A DNA stretch of 64,000 nt from Variovorax sp. 54. GTDB taxonomy: Bacteria; Pseudomonadota; Gammaproteobacteria; Burkholderiales; Burkholderiaceae_C. The stretch lies in the NCBI RefSeq assembly GCF_002754375.1, contig NZ_PEFF01000001.1, positions 3,120,501-3,184,500 on the forward strand, read 5' to 3'. Below are positions 18,630 to 27,321 of this stretch, piece after piece. The position numbers and the translations under genes are program-made. Numbering within the stretch: the stretch's first letter is position 1; the number at the start of each line of letters is the position of its first letter. The notes beneath the pieces are model-generated. The model saw only the letters and a program-made list of their open reading frames with translations, was not told the origin of the DNA and made no database searches.

Positions 18630-20270
18630 ATGACCACCACCGGCATCCACCCCGACAACCAGGTCCCCGAACTCAAGGACTACAACGTCTACACCAGCGA
18701 CCCCGCGCTGCGCGGCGCGGTGGCGCGCGGCGGCGCGGCCTGGCGCGACGACGAGCTGGTGCGCCAGGGCGCCGAGTACGGCGCCGAAGCCACGCTGCGT
18801 GCCGCTGAGGACGCCAACCGCCACGAGCCCGAGCTGCACACGCACTCGCGCACCGGCACGCGCATCGACAGCGTGCAGTTCCACCCCGCATGGCACACCA
18901 TGATGTCGATCGCGCGGCGCAACGGCATCGCCAACCTGCCGTTCTTCGACGAGCGGCCCTCGGCCTGGGTGGGCTACGGCGCCTCGCTGTACATGCACAG
19001 CCAGATCGAGTCGGGCTCGACCTGCCCGACCACCATGACCAAGGCCTGCATCCCCGTGATGCGCCGCAACGCCGCGCTGTACGCCGACCTGAGCACCAAG
19101 CTCGCGTCAAATGAACACGATGCGCGCGACATCCCGCTCGAGGGCAAGACCTCGATGACCGTCGGCATGGGCATGACCGAGAAGCAGGGCGGCAGCGACG
19201 TGCGCAGCAACACCACGCGCGCCGTGCCGGCCGGCCAGGGCCCGTGGGGCAGCGAGTTCCTCATCACCGGTCACAAGTGGTTCTTCTCGGCGCCGATGTG
19301 CGACGGCCACCTGGTGCTGGCCAAGACCGACGAGCACGGCTCGTCGTGCTTCTTCGTGCCGCGTTGGCGGCCCGACGGCAGCAAGAACGCGATCCACATC
19401 CAGCGCCTGAAGGACAAGGTCGGCAACCGCTCCAACTCCAGCAGCGAGGTCGAGTTCAAGGAGGCCTGGGGCGTCCTCGTGGGCGACGAGGGCCGCGGCA
19501 TCCCGACCATCATCGAGATGGCGACCGTGACGCGCCTGGACTGCGCGCTCGCCAGCGCCGGCTTCATGCGCCAGGGCTTCGCGCAGGCGCTGCACTACAC
19601 GCGCAACCGCTTCGCGTTCGGCAAGGCGCTGGTCGACCAGCCGGTGATGACCGAGCTGCTGGCCGACATGGCGCTCGAAACCGAGAGCGCCACGCTGCTG
19701 GCGATGGAACTGGCCTCGCGCTTCGGCTCGCCCGCACCGCTGGACACCGCCTGGCGCCGGCTGCTCACGCCCGCCGCCAAGTTCTGGAACTGCAAGCGCG
19801 CGGTGGCGCTCACGGGCGAGGCGATGGAAGTGTTCGGCGGCAACGGTTATGTGGAAGACGGCCCGATGGGCCGCCTGTTCCGCGAGGCGCCCGTCAACTC
19901 GATCTGGGAAGGCTCGGGCAACGTGATGTGCCTGGACGTGCTGCGTGCCGTGTCGCGCAACCCGGACGACGCGCACCTCGTGCTCGACCACCTGCAGGAA
20001 GTGACCGCCGGCGAAACGCGCCTGCAGACCGAGGTGCAGGCCCTGCGCCAGATGGTGCAGCTCGCGCCGCAAGACCTGGAACGCCAGGCGCGCCGCTTCA
20101 CGCAGCGGCTGGTGCGCGCGGCGCAGGCCGGCCTGATGCTGCAGCACGCGAGCCCGCTCGCCTCGGCCGCGTTCGTGTCGAGCCGCTTCGATCCCGACTG
20201 GGGCCCGGTGACCGGCATCAGCGCCGGCACCAGCGACCCCGGTGCGCTGGTGCGCGCGGCCTGGCATTGA
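18630..20270 (+). CDS. AidB-like acyl-CoA dehydrogenase
   Basis: 546-aa flavoprotein of the AidB/isovaleryl-CoA dehydrogenase branch. Seen: GMGMTEKQGGSDVRSNTT (FAD-binding loop), FFSAPMCDGHLVLAKT, the RFAFGKALVDQPVM segment and the AidB-type ending VFGGNGYVEDGPMGRLFREA. In E. coli, AidB protects DNA from alkylation; here the operon context (thioesterase, ligase) points to acyl-CoA metabolism. Follows the thioesterase by 38 bases. Confidence 0.92.
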   Translation: MTTTGIHPDNQVPELKDYNVYTSDPALRGAVARGGAAWRDDELVRQGAEYGAEATLRAAEDANRHEPELHTHSRTGTRIDSVQFHPAWHTMMSIARRNGIANLPFFDERPSAWVGYGASLYMHSQIESGSTCPTTMTKACIPVMRRNAALYADLSTKLASNEHDARDIPLEGKTSMTVGMGMTEKQGGSDVRSNTTRAVPAGQGPWGSEFLITGHKWFFSAPMCDGHLVLAKTDEHGSSCFFVPRWRPDGSKNAIHIQRLKDKVGNRSNSSSEVEFKEAWGVLVGDEGRGIPTIIEMATVTRLDCALASAGFMRQGFAQALHYTRNRFAFGKALVDQPVMTELLADMALETESATLLAMELASRFGSPAPLDTAWRRLLTPAAKFWNCKRAVALTGEAMEVFGGNGYVEDGPMGRLFREAPVNSIWEGSGNVMCLDVLRAVSRNPDDAHLVLDHLQEVTAGETRLQTEVQALRQMVQLAPQDLERQARRFTQRLVRAAQAGLMLQHASPLASAAFVSSRFDPDWGPVTGISAGTSDPGALVRAAWH

Positions 20271-20287
20271 GCGCGGAGACGACACGG

Positions 20288-21802
20288 ATGGATTTCGTTT
20301 CCCTGCTCGACCAGCACGCCCGCACCCAGCCCACCCACGCATGCCTGCGCGCCGCAGGCCGCGCCTGGACCTACGCCGAGTTCGCCGACCTCTCGCGCCG
20401 CGCCGCCACCGTGCTGCGCGACCAGGGCGTGGGCCCTGGCGACAAGGTCGCGCTGCTGTGCTTCAACACGGTCGGTTTCGTCGCCGCGATGTTCGGCGCC
20501 TGGCGCCTCGGCGCGGCCGTGGTGCCGGTCAACCACAAGCTACAGGCGCCGGAGATCGACCACGTGCTGGCCCACGCGGGCGTGCGCCTGTGCGTGGCCG
20601 ACGGCACGCTCGCCACGCAGGTCGCCGCGCGCATCACGCACCGCTGCGACTGGCTCGCGACCGACAGCGCCGCCGACGGCCTGCCGATGTTCGACGACCT
20701 GATGGCGCAGGCCGCGCCGCTCGGCGATGAGGCCCCGGCGCCCGGCACCGACACGCTGGCCCAGGTGCTCTACACCTCGGGCACCACGGGCAAGCCCAAG
20801 GGCTGCCTGCACAGCCACCGCAACGTGTTCATGGCGGCGGTGTGCACGGCGGCGGGCATGTCGCTCACGCGCAATGAGCGCACGCTGGTCGCGATGCCCG
20901 TGTGGCATTCGTCGCCGCTCAACAACTGGCTGCTGGGCACGCTGCTCATGGGCGGCACCGTCGTGCTGCTGCGCGAGTACGCGCCCAAGGCCTTTCTCGA
21001 CACACTGGCCGAAGAACGCATCACCTTCACCTTCGGCGCGCCCATCGCCTTCCTGGCGCCGCTGTCGGTGGTGCCCGATGTGGCGCGCTACGACTTCAGC
21101 GCGATGCGCCTGTGGGCCTACGGCGGCGGCCCGCTCGGTGCCGACATGGCGCGCAAGCTGGCCGACAGCTACCGCAGCGACCGCTTCGTGCAGGTCTACG
21201 GCATGACGGAGTCGGGCCCGCTGGGCACCGTGCTCTACCCGGAAGACGCGATCGCGAAGGCCGGCTCGATCGGCCGTGCGGGCGTGCCCGGCGTGGCGAT
21301 CGAGGTGCGCCACGCCGACGGCCGGCGCTGCGGCGCGGGCGAGGTCGGCGAAATCCACCTGCGCTCGCCGGCCGCAATGCAGGGCTACCTCGACAACCCG
21401 CAGGCGAGCGCCGAGGCCTTCGATGCGCAGGGCTGGTACCGCACGGGCGACCTCGCGCGGGTGGACGAAGACGGCTTCCTGTTCATCGTCGACCGGCTGC
21501 GCGACATGATCATCACCGGCGGCGAGAACGTCTACTCGAAGGAAGTGGAAGACGCGCTGGGCGCCCACCCTGACGTGCAGGATGTGGCCATCATCGGCCG
21601 CCCGCACCCCGCGTGGGGCGAGACCGTGACGGCGGTGCTGGTGGCGCGTGGCGGCCGAGCACTCGAAGCGCGCGAGCTGGTGCGTTTTCTCGAGGCCCGG
21701 CTGGCGCGCTACAAGATTCCGCGCATCTTCGAAGTGCGCGAGAGCCTGCCGCGCACGGCGACGGGCAAGCTGCTGAAGCACCTGCTGCGCGACGCGGCCT
21801 GA
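20288..21802 (+). CDS. Acyl-CoA synthetase (AMP-dependent)
   Basis: 504 aa. ANL-superfamily adenylation enzyme: P-loop YTSGTTGKPKG, YGMTESGPLG, the hinge region with GWYRTGDLARVDEDGF and RDMIITGGENVYSKEVE, and the catalytic lysine in RTATGKLLKHL. It makes acyl-CoA from a fatty or aromatic acid plus ATP. The start ATG is 17 bases after the dehydrogenase stop, closing the TetR-linked operon. Substrate unknown. Confidence 0.93.
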   Translation: MDFVSLLDQHARTQPTHACLRAAGRAWTYAEFADLSRRAATVLRDQGVGPGDKVALLCFNTVGFVAAMFGAWRLGAAVVPVNHKLQAPEIDHVLAHAGVRLCVADGTLATQVAARITHRCDWLATDSAADGLPMFDDLMAQAAPLGDEAPAPGTDTLAQVLYTSGTTGKPKGCLHSHRNVFMAAVCTAAGMSLTRNERTLVAMPVWHSSPLNNWLLGTLLMGGTVVLLREYAPKAFLDTLAEERITFTFGAPIAFLAPLSVVPDVARYDFSAMRLWAYGGGPLGADMARKLADSYRSDRFVQVYGMTESGPLGTVLYPEDAIAKAGSIGRAGVPGVAIEVRHADGRRCGAGEVGEIHLRSPAAMQGYLDNPQASAEAFDAQGWYRTGDLARVDEDGFLFIVDRLRDMIITGGENVYSKEVEDALGAHPDVQDVAIIGRPHPAWGETVTAVLVARGGRALEARELVRFLEARLARYKIPRIFEVRESLPRTATGKLLKHLLRDAA

Positions 21803-21820
21803 GCACGGGCCCCGAAACAA

Positions 21821-22708
21821 TCAGCGCCGCAGCAACGCCTGCCGCAGCAACCGCGACGCCCGGTTCCGAATCCGCCCCTGCATCTCGCGCATGCTCGTGC
21901 GCGGCGCCACACGGGCGGTGGCGCAGGCCCACAGGAAGTCGTGCAGGATGGGCGTGTCGTCCACCGTCTCGGTGCTGCCGTACTTGTGGAACTCCGGGTG
22001 CCACTGGGTCGCCGCAATATAGCCGCGGCCTTTCTCGGGCCGGCGGCGGATGGCTTCGGGCACGCGGTCGGGCAGGCTCCAGGCCTCCACCTCGAAACCC
22101 GGCGCGAGCCCCTTGATGCCCTGGTGGTGGATGCTGTTGACGCGCGCCGTGCGCACCTCGGGAAACAGCTTCGACAGGCGCGTGCCCTGCACGATCTCGA
22201 TCTGGTGGAAGTTCTGGTCGTAGGTCACCGGGTCGCGGTGGCGCACCGTCTCGGGGTGGCCGTGCTGCGCCTCGATGTCCTGGTACAGCGAGCCGCCGAA
22301 GGCCACGTTGATCAGCTGCAGCCCGCGGCACACGCCGAAGATCGGCTTGCCGGCCTGCTCGAAGGCTTCGACCAGCGCCAGGTCGTACAGGTCGCGGATC
22401 TGGTCGCCGATCCATGCGTCTTTGAGGGGCTCTTCGCCGTAGCTGCCGGGCCAGACATCGGCGCCGCCATGCATCACCACGCCGTCGAGCCATTCGGCGT
22501 AGTGCGACAGCTTGGTGTCGCCGCGCGCCGTTTCGCCCGTGGGGCAGGGCACCATCACCACCATCGCACCGGCCGACATGAGCCAGTGCGCAATCGACTG
22601 TTCGACGTACTGCAGCGTCTTGTTCGTGAAGAGCGAGCGGGCCGGGTCGGCGTGCGAGAAGCAGGCGGACAAGCCGATCTTGAGTCGGGCGGCGACAGGC
22701 TGAGACAT
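21821..22708 (-). CDS. Gamma-glutamyl-gamma-aminobutyrate hydrolase family (class I glutamine amidotransferase)
   Basis: 295 aa. Nucleophile in FGVCRGLQLINVAFGG, which is typical of the PuuD/peptidase C26 family; the catalytic His of the triad is near ATQWHPEFHKYGS. PuuD cleaves gamma-Glu-GABA during putrescine breakdown; close relatives act on other gamma-glutamyl amides. I chose the ATG at 22708; an ATG 30 bases upstream exists. Divergent from the TIM-barrel gene at 22814. No puuA/puuC genes are in the window. Confidence 0.87.
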   Translation of the reverse strand: MSQPVAARLKIGLSACFSHADPARSLFTNKTLQYVEQSIAHWLMSAGAMVVMVPCPTGETARGDTKLSHYAEWLDGVVMHGGADVWPGSYGEEPLKDAWIGDQIRDLYDLALVEAFEQAGKPIFGVCRGLQLINVAFGGSLYQDIEAQHGHPETVRHRDPVTYDQNFHQIEIVQGTRLSKLFPEVRTARVNSIHHQGIKGLAPGFEVEAWSLPDRVPEAIRRRPEKGRGYIAATQWHPEFHKYGSTETVDDTPILHDFLWACATARVAPRTSMREMQGRIRNRASRLLRQALLRR

Positions 22709-22813
22709 CTCGATGGGTTCCCTGTGGACAAAGTTCATTGTGCGCCCATCGAACTTCGGTCGTGTGTCAGCCGAACCCCCGAAGTATGCTGTGCGGCGCA
22801 TCAGGAGACACGC

Positions 22814-23866
22814 ATGAAGACGATCAAGGGGCCGGGCATTTTCCTGGCCCAGTTCGCGGGCGACACGGCCCCGTTCCACTCGCTCGACGCCATCGCCGGA
22901 TGGGCCGCGGGCCTCGGCTACAAGGGCGTGCAGATTCCCAGCTGGGACACGCGCCTCATCGACCTGAAGCGCGCCGCCGAGAGCAAGACCTACTGCGACG
23001 AGATCAAGGGCACGCTTGCGGGCCACGGCCTGGAGATCACCGAGCTCTCGACCCACCTGCAGGGCCAGCTGGTCGCGGTGCACCCGGCCTACGACGCGGG
23101 CTTCGACGGCTTTGCGGCGCCCGAGGTGCGCGGCAACCCCGTGGCGCGCCAGCAGTGGGCGGTGCAGCAGCTGCACCATGCGGCCACCGCCTCGGCCAAC
23201 CTCGGGCTCACGGCGCACGCGACCTTCTCGGGCGCGCTGGCCTGGCCGTATCTTTATTCGTGGCCGCCGCGCCCGCCGGGCCTCATCGAGGAAGCCTTCG
23301 ACGAACTGGCGCGCCGCTGGCGCCCGATCCTCGATGCCTTCGATGCGGTGGGCGTCGACGTGGGCTACGAAATCCATCCGGGCGAAGACCTGCACGACGG
23401 CGTGAGCTACGAGATGTTCCTGGAGCGCGTAGGCAACCATCCGCGTGCCTGCCTGCTCTACGACCCGAGCCACTTCGTGCTGCAGCAGCTCGACTACCTG
23501 GCCTACATCGACCACTACCACGAGCGCATCAAGCTCTTCCACGTGAAGGACGCCGAGTTCAACCCGACCGGCAAGCAGGGCGTGTACGGCGGCTTCCAGA
23601 GCTGGATCAACCGCGCCGGGCGCTTCCGCTCGCTGGGCGACGGGCAGGTCGACTTCAAGGCCATCTTCTCGAAGATGGCGCAGTACGACTTTCCGGGATG
23701 GGCGGTGCTCGAATGGGAGTGCTGCATCAAGCACCCGGAAGACGGCGCGCGCGAAGGCGCGAGCTTCATTCGCGATCACATCATCCGCGTGGCCGACCGT
23801 GCCTTCGACGACTTCGCGGCGGGCGGCGCGGACGTGGCGGCGAACCGGCGGATGCTGGGGATCTAG
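22814..23866 (+). CDS. Sugar phosphate isomerase/epimerase-like TIM barrel
   Basis: 350 aa, xylose-isomerase-like (AP endonuclease 2 superfamily) barrel. Seen: GYKGVQIPSWDTRLIDL, the ELSTHLQGQLVAVHP strand, metal-site residues within GYEIHPGEDLHDG, YDPSHFVLQQLD and HVKDAEFNP, and a final glutamate in AVLEWECC. The substrate is probably a sugar or inositol-like molecule; not specified by sequence. Its stop TAG shares CTAG with the stop of the convergent aminotransferase. Confidence 0.88.
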   Translation: MKTIKGPGIFLAQFAGDTAPFHSLDAIAGWAAGLGYKGVQIPSWDTRLIDLKRAAESKTYCDEIKGTLAGHGLEITELSTHLQGQLVAVHPAYDAGFDGFAAPEVRGNPVARQQWAVQQLHHAATASANLGLTAHATFSGALAWPYLYSWPPRPPGLIEEAFDELARRWRPILDAFDAVGVDVGYEIHPGEDLHDGVSYEMFLERVGNHPRACLLYDPSHFVLQQLDYLAYIDHYHERIKLFHVKDAEFNPTGKQGVYGGFQSWINRAGRFRSLGDGQVDFKAIFSKMAQYDFPGWAVLEWECCIKHPEDGAREGASFIRDHIIRVADRAFDDFAAGGADVAANRRMLGI

Positions 23867-25161
23867 CTCGTCGCGCGGATCGCGTCGTCCAGGATCTCGA
23901 GGCCGCGGTCGATCTCCGCGTCCGTCACATTCAGCGGCGGCGCGATGCGCCACACGGCCGCCATGCCACCGACGGCCACGATGTTCATGCTCAGGCCGCG
24001 CGCCATGCAGGCGTCGGTGATGGCCCGGCCGCGCTCGGCGTCGGGCGCGCGGGTCTCGCGGTCTTTCACCAGTTCCACGCCCTGCAGCAGGCCGTGGCCG
24101 CGCACGTCGCCGATCACCTCGTGCCGCGCCTTCAGCGTGGCCAGGCCCCGGCTCAGGCGCTCGCCCATGGCGGCGGCGCGCTGGTTGAGCCCTTCTTCTT
24201 CAAGCACGTCGAGCACCGCCAGCCCGACCTCGGCCGGCAGTGGGTCGGACACGTGCGAGGTGACGTGCACGAAGCCCTTCTCGTGGCAATCCTGTTCGAT
24301 GGCGTCGCTCGTGACCACGGCGCCGATCGCCAGGCCGCCGCCCAGCGTCTTCGAGACGGTGAGAAAGTCGGGCACCACGCCAACTTGCTCGAACGCGAAG
24401 TTGCTGCCCAGGCGCCCGAAAGCGGTCTGCGCTTCGTCGAGGATCAGCAGCATGCCGCGCTCGCGGCACTTGGCCTGCAGCTTCGGAAAGTAGCCGGCGG
24501 GCGGCACGATCACGCCGGCCGAACTCATCACCGGCTCGGCGATGAAGGCCGCGAGCGAGCCGCTGGACTGCGCATCGACCATGTCGAAGCCGACGTCGAG
24601 GCAGGTGGTGTCGCAGGCATCGCGGCAATGGCGGATGGGGCAGCGGTAGCAGTGCGGCGCGGGAATCGACATGGTGCCGGGCTTGCGCGGCCCGTAGTCC
24701 ACGTGGTGCCGGCCCGCGAAGGTGAGCGCGGCCATGCCGCCGTTCACGCCGTGCCAGCCGCCGTTCAGGCCCACGATCTCGTAGCGGCCGGTGGTCACGC
24801 GGGCCATGCGCGCGGCGGCCTCGTTGGCCTCGCCGCCGGTCGACAAAAACAGCGATTTCGACAGCGACGGCGGCAGCATCGCCGCCAGCCGCCCGGCCAG
24901 CGCCGGCACGGCCGGCCCGACGAAGCCGCTGTACAGGTGCAGCGCGCCCTCGCAGGCCTTCTCGATCGCCGCGACGATGCGTGGGTGGTTGTGGCCGATG
25001 GTGGCGCACATCTGGCCCGAGGTGAAGTCGAGGATCTCGCGCCCGTGCTGGTCCCACAGCGTGGCGCCGCGCGCCTTGACGATGACATGCGGGCTCAGCC
25101 CCATGCCGTAGCGCACGAGGTGCTTGCTGACCACGGGGTCGTAGGTTGCGCCTTCGGCCAT
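23863..25161 (-). CDS. Class III PLP aminotransferase / 2,2-dialkylglycine decarboxylase-like
   Basis: 432 aa. PLP lysine in LTVSKTLGGGLAIG, the aspartate in LLILDEAQTAFGRLG, and the glycine-rich STGGEANEAAARMAR. The sequence around the PLP lysine is close to that of 2,2-dialkylglycine decarboxylases. A cysteine-rich loop (CYRCPIRHCRDAC) follows residue ~170. It may transaminate or decarboxylate an amino acid. AAGGAG precedes the ATG at 25161. Divergent from an Lrp regulator that probably controls it. Confidence 0.88.
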   Translation of the reverse strand: MAEGATYDPVVSKHLVRYGMGLSPHVIVKARGATLWDQHGREILDFTSGQMCATIGHNHPRIVAAIEKACEGALHLYSGFVGPAVPALAGRLAAMLPPSLSKSLFLSTGGEANEAAARMARVTTGRYEIVGLNGGWHGVNGGMAALTFAGRHHVDYGPRKPGTMSIPAPHCYRCPIRHCRDACDTTCLDVGFDMVDAQSSGSLAAFIAEPVMSSAGVIVPPAGYFPKLQAKCRERGMLLILDEAQTAFGRLGSNFAFEQVGVVPDFLTVSKTLGGGLAIGAVVTSDAIEQDCHEKGFVHVTSHVSDPLPAEVGLAVLDVLEEEGLNQRAAAMGERLSRGLATLKARHEVIGDVRGHGLLQGVELVKDRETRAPDAERGRAITDACMARGLSMNIVAVGGMAAVWRIAPPLNVTDAEIDRGLEILDDAIRATS

Positions 25162-25281
25162 CGGATGCTCCTTGTTCGTCGGGGGAGCCCCAGCGTAGCC
25201 ATCGGCCGCGAAATCGGCTGTCGTTGTGAGGGCCTCAAACCGAAGCCGATTGCCGCCGCGTTGCGCCACACTGGCGGCACC

Positions 25282-25758
25282 ATGAAAACCGGCACCCTCG
25301 ATCGCATCGACCAGTGCATCCTGGCCGAACTGCAAGCCGATGCGGGCCTGCAGAACCAGACGCTGGCCGAGCGCGTGAACCTCTCGCCCTCGGCCTGCCT
25401 GAAGCGCGTGCAGCGGCTGCGGCGCGCGGGCGTGATCCGCGAAGAGGTCGCCATCCTCGACGCTGCGCGCGTGGGCTTTCCGGTGCTGGTGATCTCGCGC
25501 GTGTCGCTGCGCAGCACCACGCGCGAGGCGATCCAGGCCTTCGAGCGCAAGGTGCATGCGCTGCCGCAGGTGCTGCAGTGCCACTGCGTGGCCGGCGAGA
25601 CCGACTTCGTGCTCGTGATCTGCGCGCGTTCGCTGCCCGCCTACCAGGCCTTCGCGCAGGAACAGCTGGGCGACGCGCTGGAGCTGGAGAACTACTCGAG
25701 CGACATCGTGCTGTCGACCACCAAGTTCACGACCCGGCTGCCGCTGGACAGCGCCTGA
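25282..25758 (+). CDS. Lrp/AsnC-family transcriptional regulator
   Basis: 158 aa. HTH in residues ~7-48 (DRIDQCILAELQADAGLQNQ and NLSPSACLKRVQRLRRAGVI), then the RAM ligand-binding domain with VLQCHCVAGETDFVLVICA and QEQLGDALE. Family members respond to amino acids. It is divergent from the class III aminotransferase, a common pairing, and converges with the MocR gene ten bases away. Confidence 0.93.
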   Translation: MKTGTLDRIDQCILAELQADAGLQNQTLAERVNLSPSACLKRVQRLRRAGVIREEVAILDAARVGFPVLVISRVSLRSTTREAIQAFERKVHALPQVLQCHCVAGETDFVLVICARSLPAYQAFAQEQLGDALELENYSSDIVLSTTKFTTRLPLDSA

Positions 25759-25767
25759 GCCTGCGCC

Positions 25768-27234
25768 CTACAGCAGGCGCACCAGCCGCCGGATGGCGCC
25801 GTCGATCTGCGACTCGGCGATCAGGCCGTAGCCGAAGGCCAGGCCGTTGGGCGCGTCGGGCGCCTGCGGATCGAGCGCGAAGCGCGACAGCGGCGGCAAG
25901 GTGATGCCGGCCGCCGCGGCACGTTCGACCACCACATGGTCGCGCGCGCCGCCGTGCAGCCAGGCCGACAGGTGCAGGCCGGCATCGGACGGGATCGCCT
26001 CGAGCCGGCCCACGCCGTGGCGCGCCAGCGCGTCGAGCAGGGCGCTGCGTCGCGCACCGTACAGCTTGCGCATCCGGCGGATGTGGCGCGCCAGGTGCCC
26101 TTCGGCGATGAAGGCCGCGAGCGCTTCCTGCCCGAGCACCGGGCCGTGCCAGTCGGCCAGCTCGCGCGCCCGCACCAGCGCCGCGCGGGCCCAGGGCGGC
26201 GCCACCACGAAGCCCAGGCGCAGCGCGGGAAACAGGCTCTTGGAAAAGGTGCCGACGTAGAACACCGAGCCGGCGCGGTCGAGCGTCTGCAGCGCGTCGA
26301 GCGGGCGGCCGGCAAAACGGAACTCGCTGTCGTAGTCGTCCTCGATGAGCACGGCGTTGCGCGCCCGCGCAAAGGCGAGCAGGGCGGCACGCCGCGGCGG
26401 CGACATCGCCACGCCGGTGGGGAACTGGTGCGAGGGCGTGACGCAGACCACGCGCGCCTCGGGCGGGATGCGGTCCACGCACAGGCCTTCGTCGTCGGTC
26501 GGCACCGTGACCACCTTCGCGCCGGCCGCCAGCATGGCCTCGCGCAGCGAGGGATAGAACAACTGCTCGACCGCCACCACCGTGCGCCCCGGCACGACGA
26601 GGATGCGCGCGAGCAGCCCGAAGGCCTGCTGCGCGCCGGCCGTGACCACGATGTCGTCGGCGGTGCAGCCGACCGCGCGCGTGAACGACACGTGCGCCGC
26701 AATCGCCTCGCGCAAGGCGCCCTGGCCCTGCGGGTCGGCGTAGTCGGCGGTCTGGCGCGCCACGCGGCGCAGCGCGCGGTCGGACAGGCGGCGCCAGATG
26801 TCGAACGGAAAGGCGCCGACGTCGGGCAGGCCGACGCGGAAGTCGTCGCGCGCGGCCCGCGGCTGCAGCGTGGGGGCGAGGTCGGCGCCGGGCACGTTCA
26901 GCGGCACCAGCCGCGGATCGCGCCGGGGCGCGGTGCCTGCCTCTTTCGGCGCGGCCCGGCCGCGTCGCAATGCGGGCAGCGTGTCGGCCACGTAGGTGCC
27001 GGACCCCGGACGCGCCAGCAGGTAGCCCTCGCTCAGCAGCAGGTCGTAGGCCGCCAGCATGGTGTTGCGCGACACGCCCAGCCGCTGCGCCAGTGCGCGC
27101 GTGGCGGGCAGGCGCGCGCCGGGCTGCAGCCGGCCGTCCAGGATGGCGTCGCGCAACTGGCGGTGCAGCGCGCGCAGCAGGTCGCGCGAACCGGCGGCCG
27201 GCAGGCGCAGGGCAAGCTCGAAAAGTGGCTCCAT
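25768..27234 (-). CDS. MocR/PdxR-family regulator (GntR HTH fused to aminotransferase)
   Basis: 488 aa. N-terminal winged helix of the GntR type (residues ~14-80: LHRQLRDAILDGRLQPGARLP and LGVSRNTMLAAYDLLLSEGYL), then a class-I aminotransferase-like domain with the PLP lysine in VGTFSKSLFPALRLG and the VCVTPSHQFPTGVAMSP strand. MocR proteins sense PLP-linked amino-acid adducts. Divergent from an MFS transporter that it likely controls; a near-palindrome lies in the interval. Confidence 0.93.
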   Translation of the reverse strand: MEPLFELALRLPAAGSRDLLRALHRQLRDAILDGRLQPGARLPATRALAQRLGVSRNTMLAAYDLLLSEGYLLARPGSGTYVADTLPALRRGRAAPKEAGTAPRRDPRLVPLNVPGADLAPTLQPRAARDDFRVGLPDVGAFPFDIWRRLSDRALRRVARQTADYADPQGQGALREAIAAHVSFTRAVGCTADDIVVTAGAQQAFGLLARILVVPGRTVVAVEQLFYPSLREAMLAAGAKVVTVPTDDEGLCVDRIPPEARVVCVTPSHQFPTGVAMSPPRRAALLAFARARNAVLIEDDYDSEFRFAGRPLDALQTLDRAGSVFYVGTFSKSLFPALRLGFVVAPPWARAALVRARELADWHGPVLGQEALAAFIAEGHLARHIRRMRKLYGARRSALLDALARHGVGRLEAIPSDAGLHLSAWLHGGARDHVVVERAAAAGITLPPLSRFALDPQAPDAPNGLAFGYGLIAESQIDGAIRRLVRLL

Positions 27235-27250
27235 GATCTTTGCCGATTGT

Positions 27251-27267
27251 GGTTCTTTTGAAGAGCC
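27251..27267. promoter_or_regulatory. Near-palindrome GGTTCTT-N3-AAGAGCC in mocR/MFS interval
   Basis: Seventeen bases with one arm mismatch lie 17 bp upstream of the MocR start and 55 bp before the MFS start. This is the expected place for a MocR/GntR operator. Confidence 0.4.
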
Positions 27268-27321
27268 GCCTGCAAACCTATTCTGAAGGCCTTGGAACAC
27301 CTACCCCTGGAGTCCTTCACC

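Noticed and set aside
21821..22708. PuuD of a full putrescine pathway
   Set aside because: Puu companions are absent, so I kept only the family-level call.
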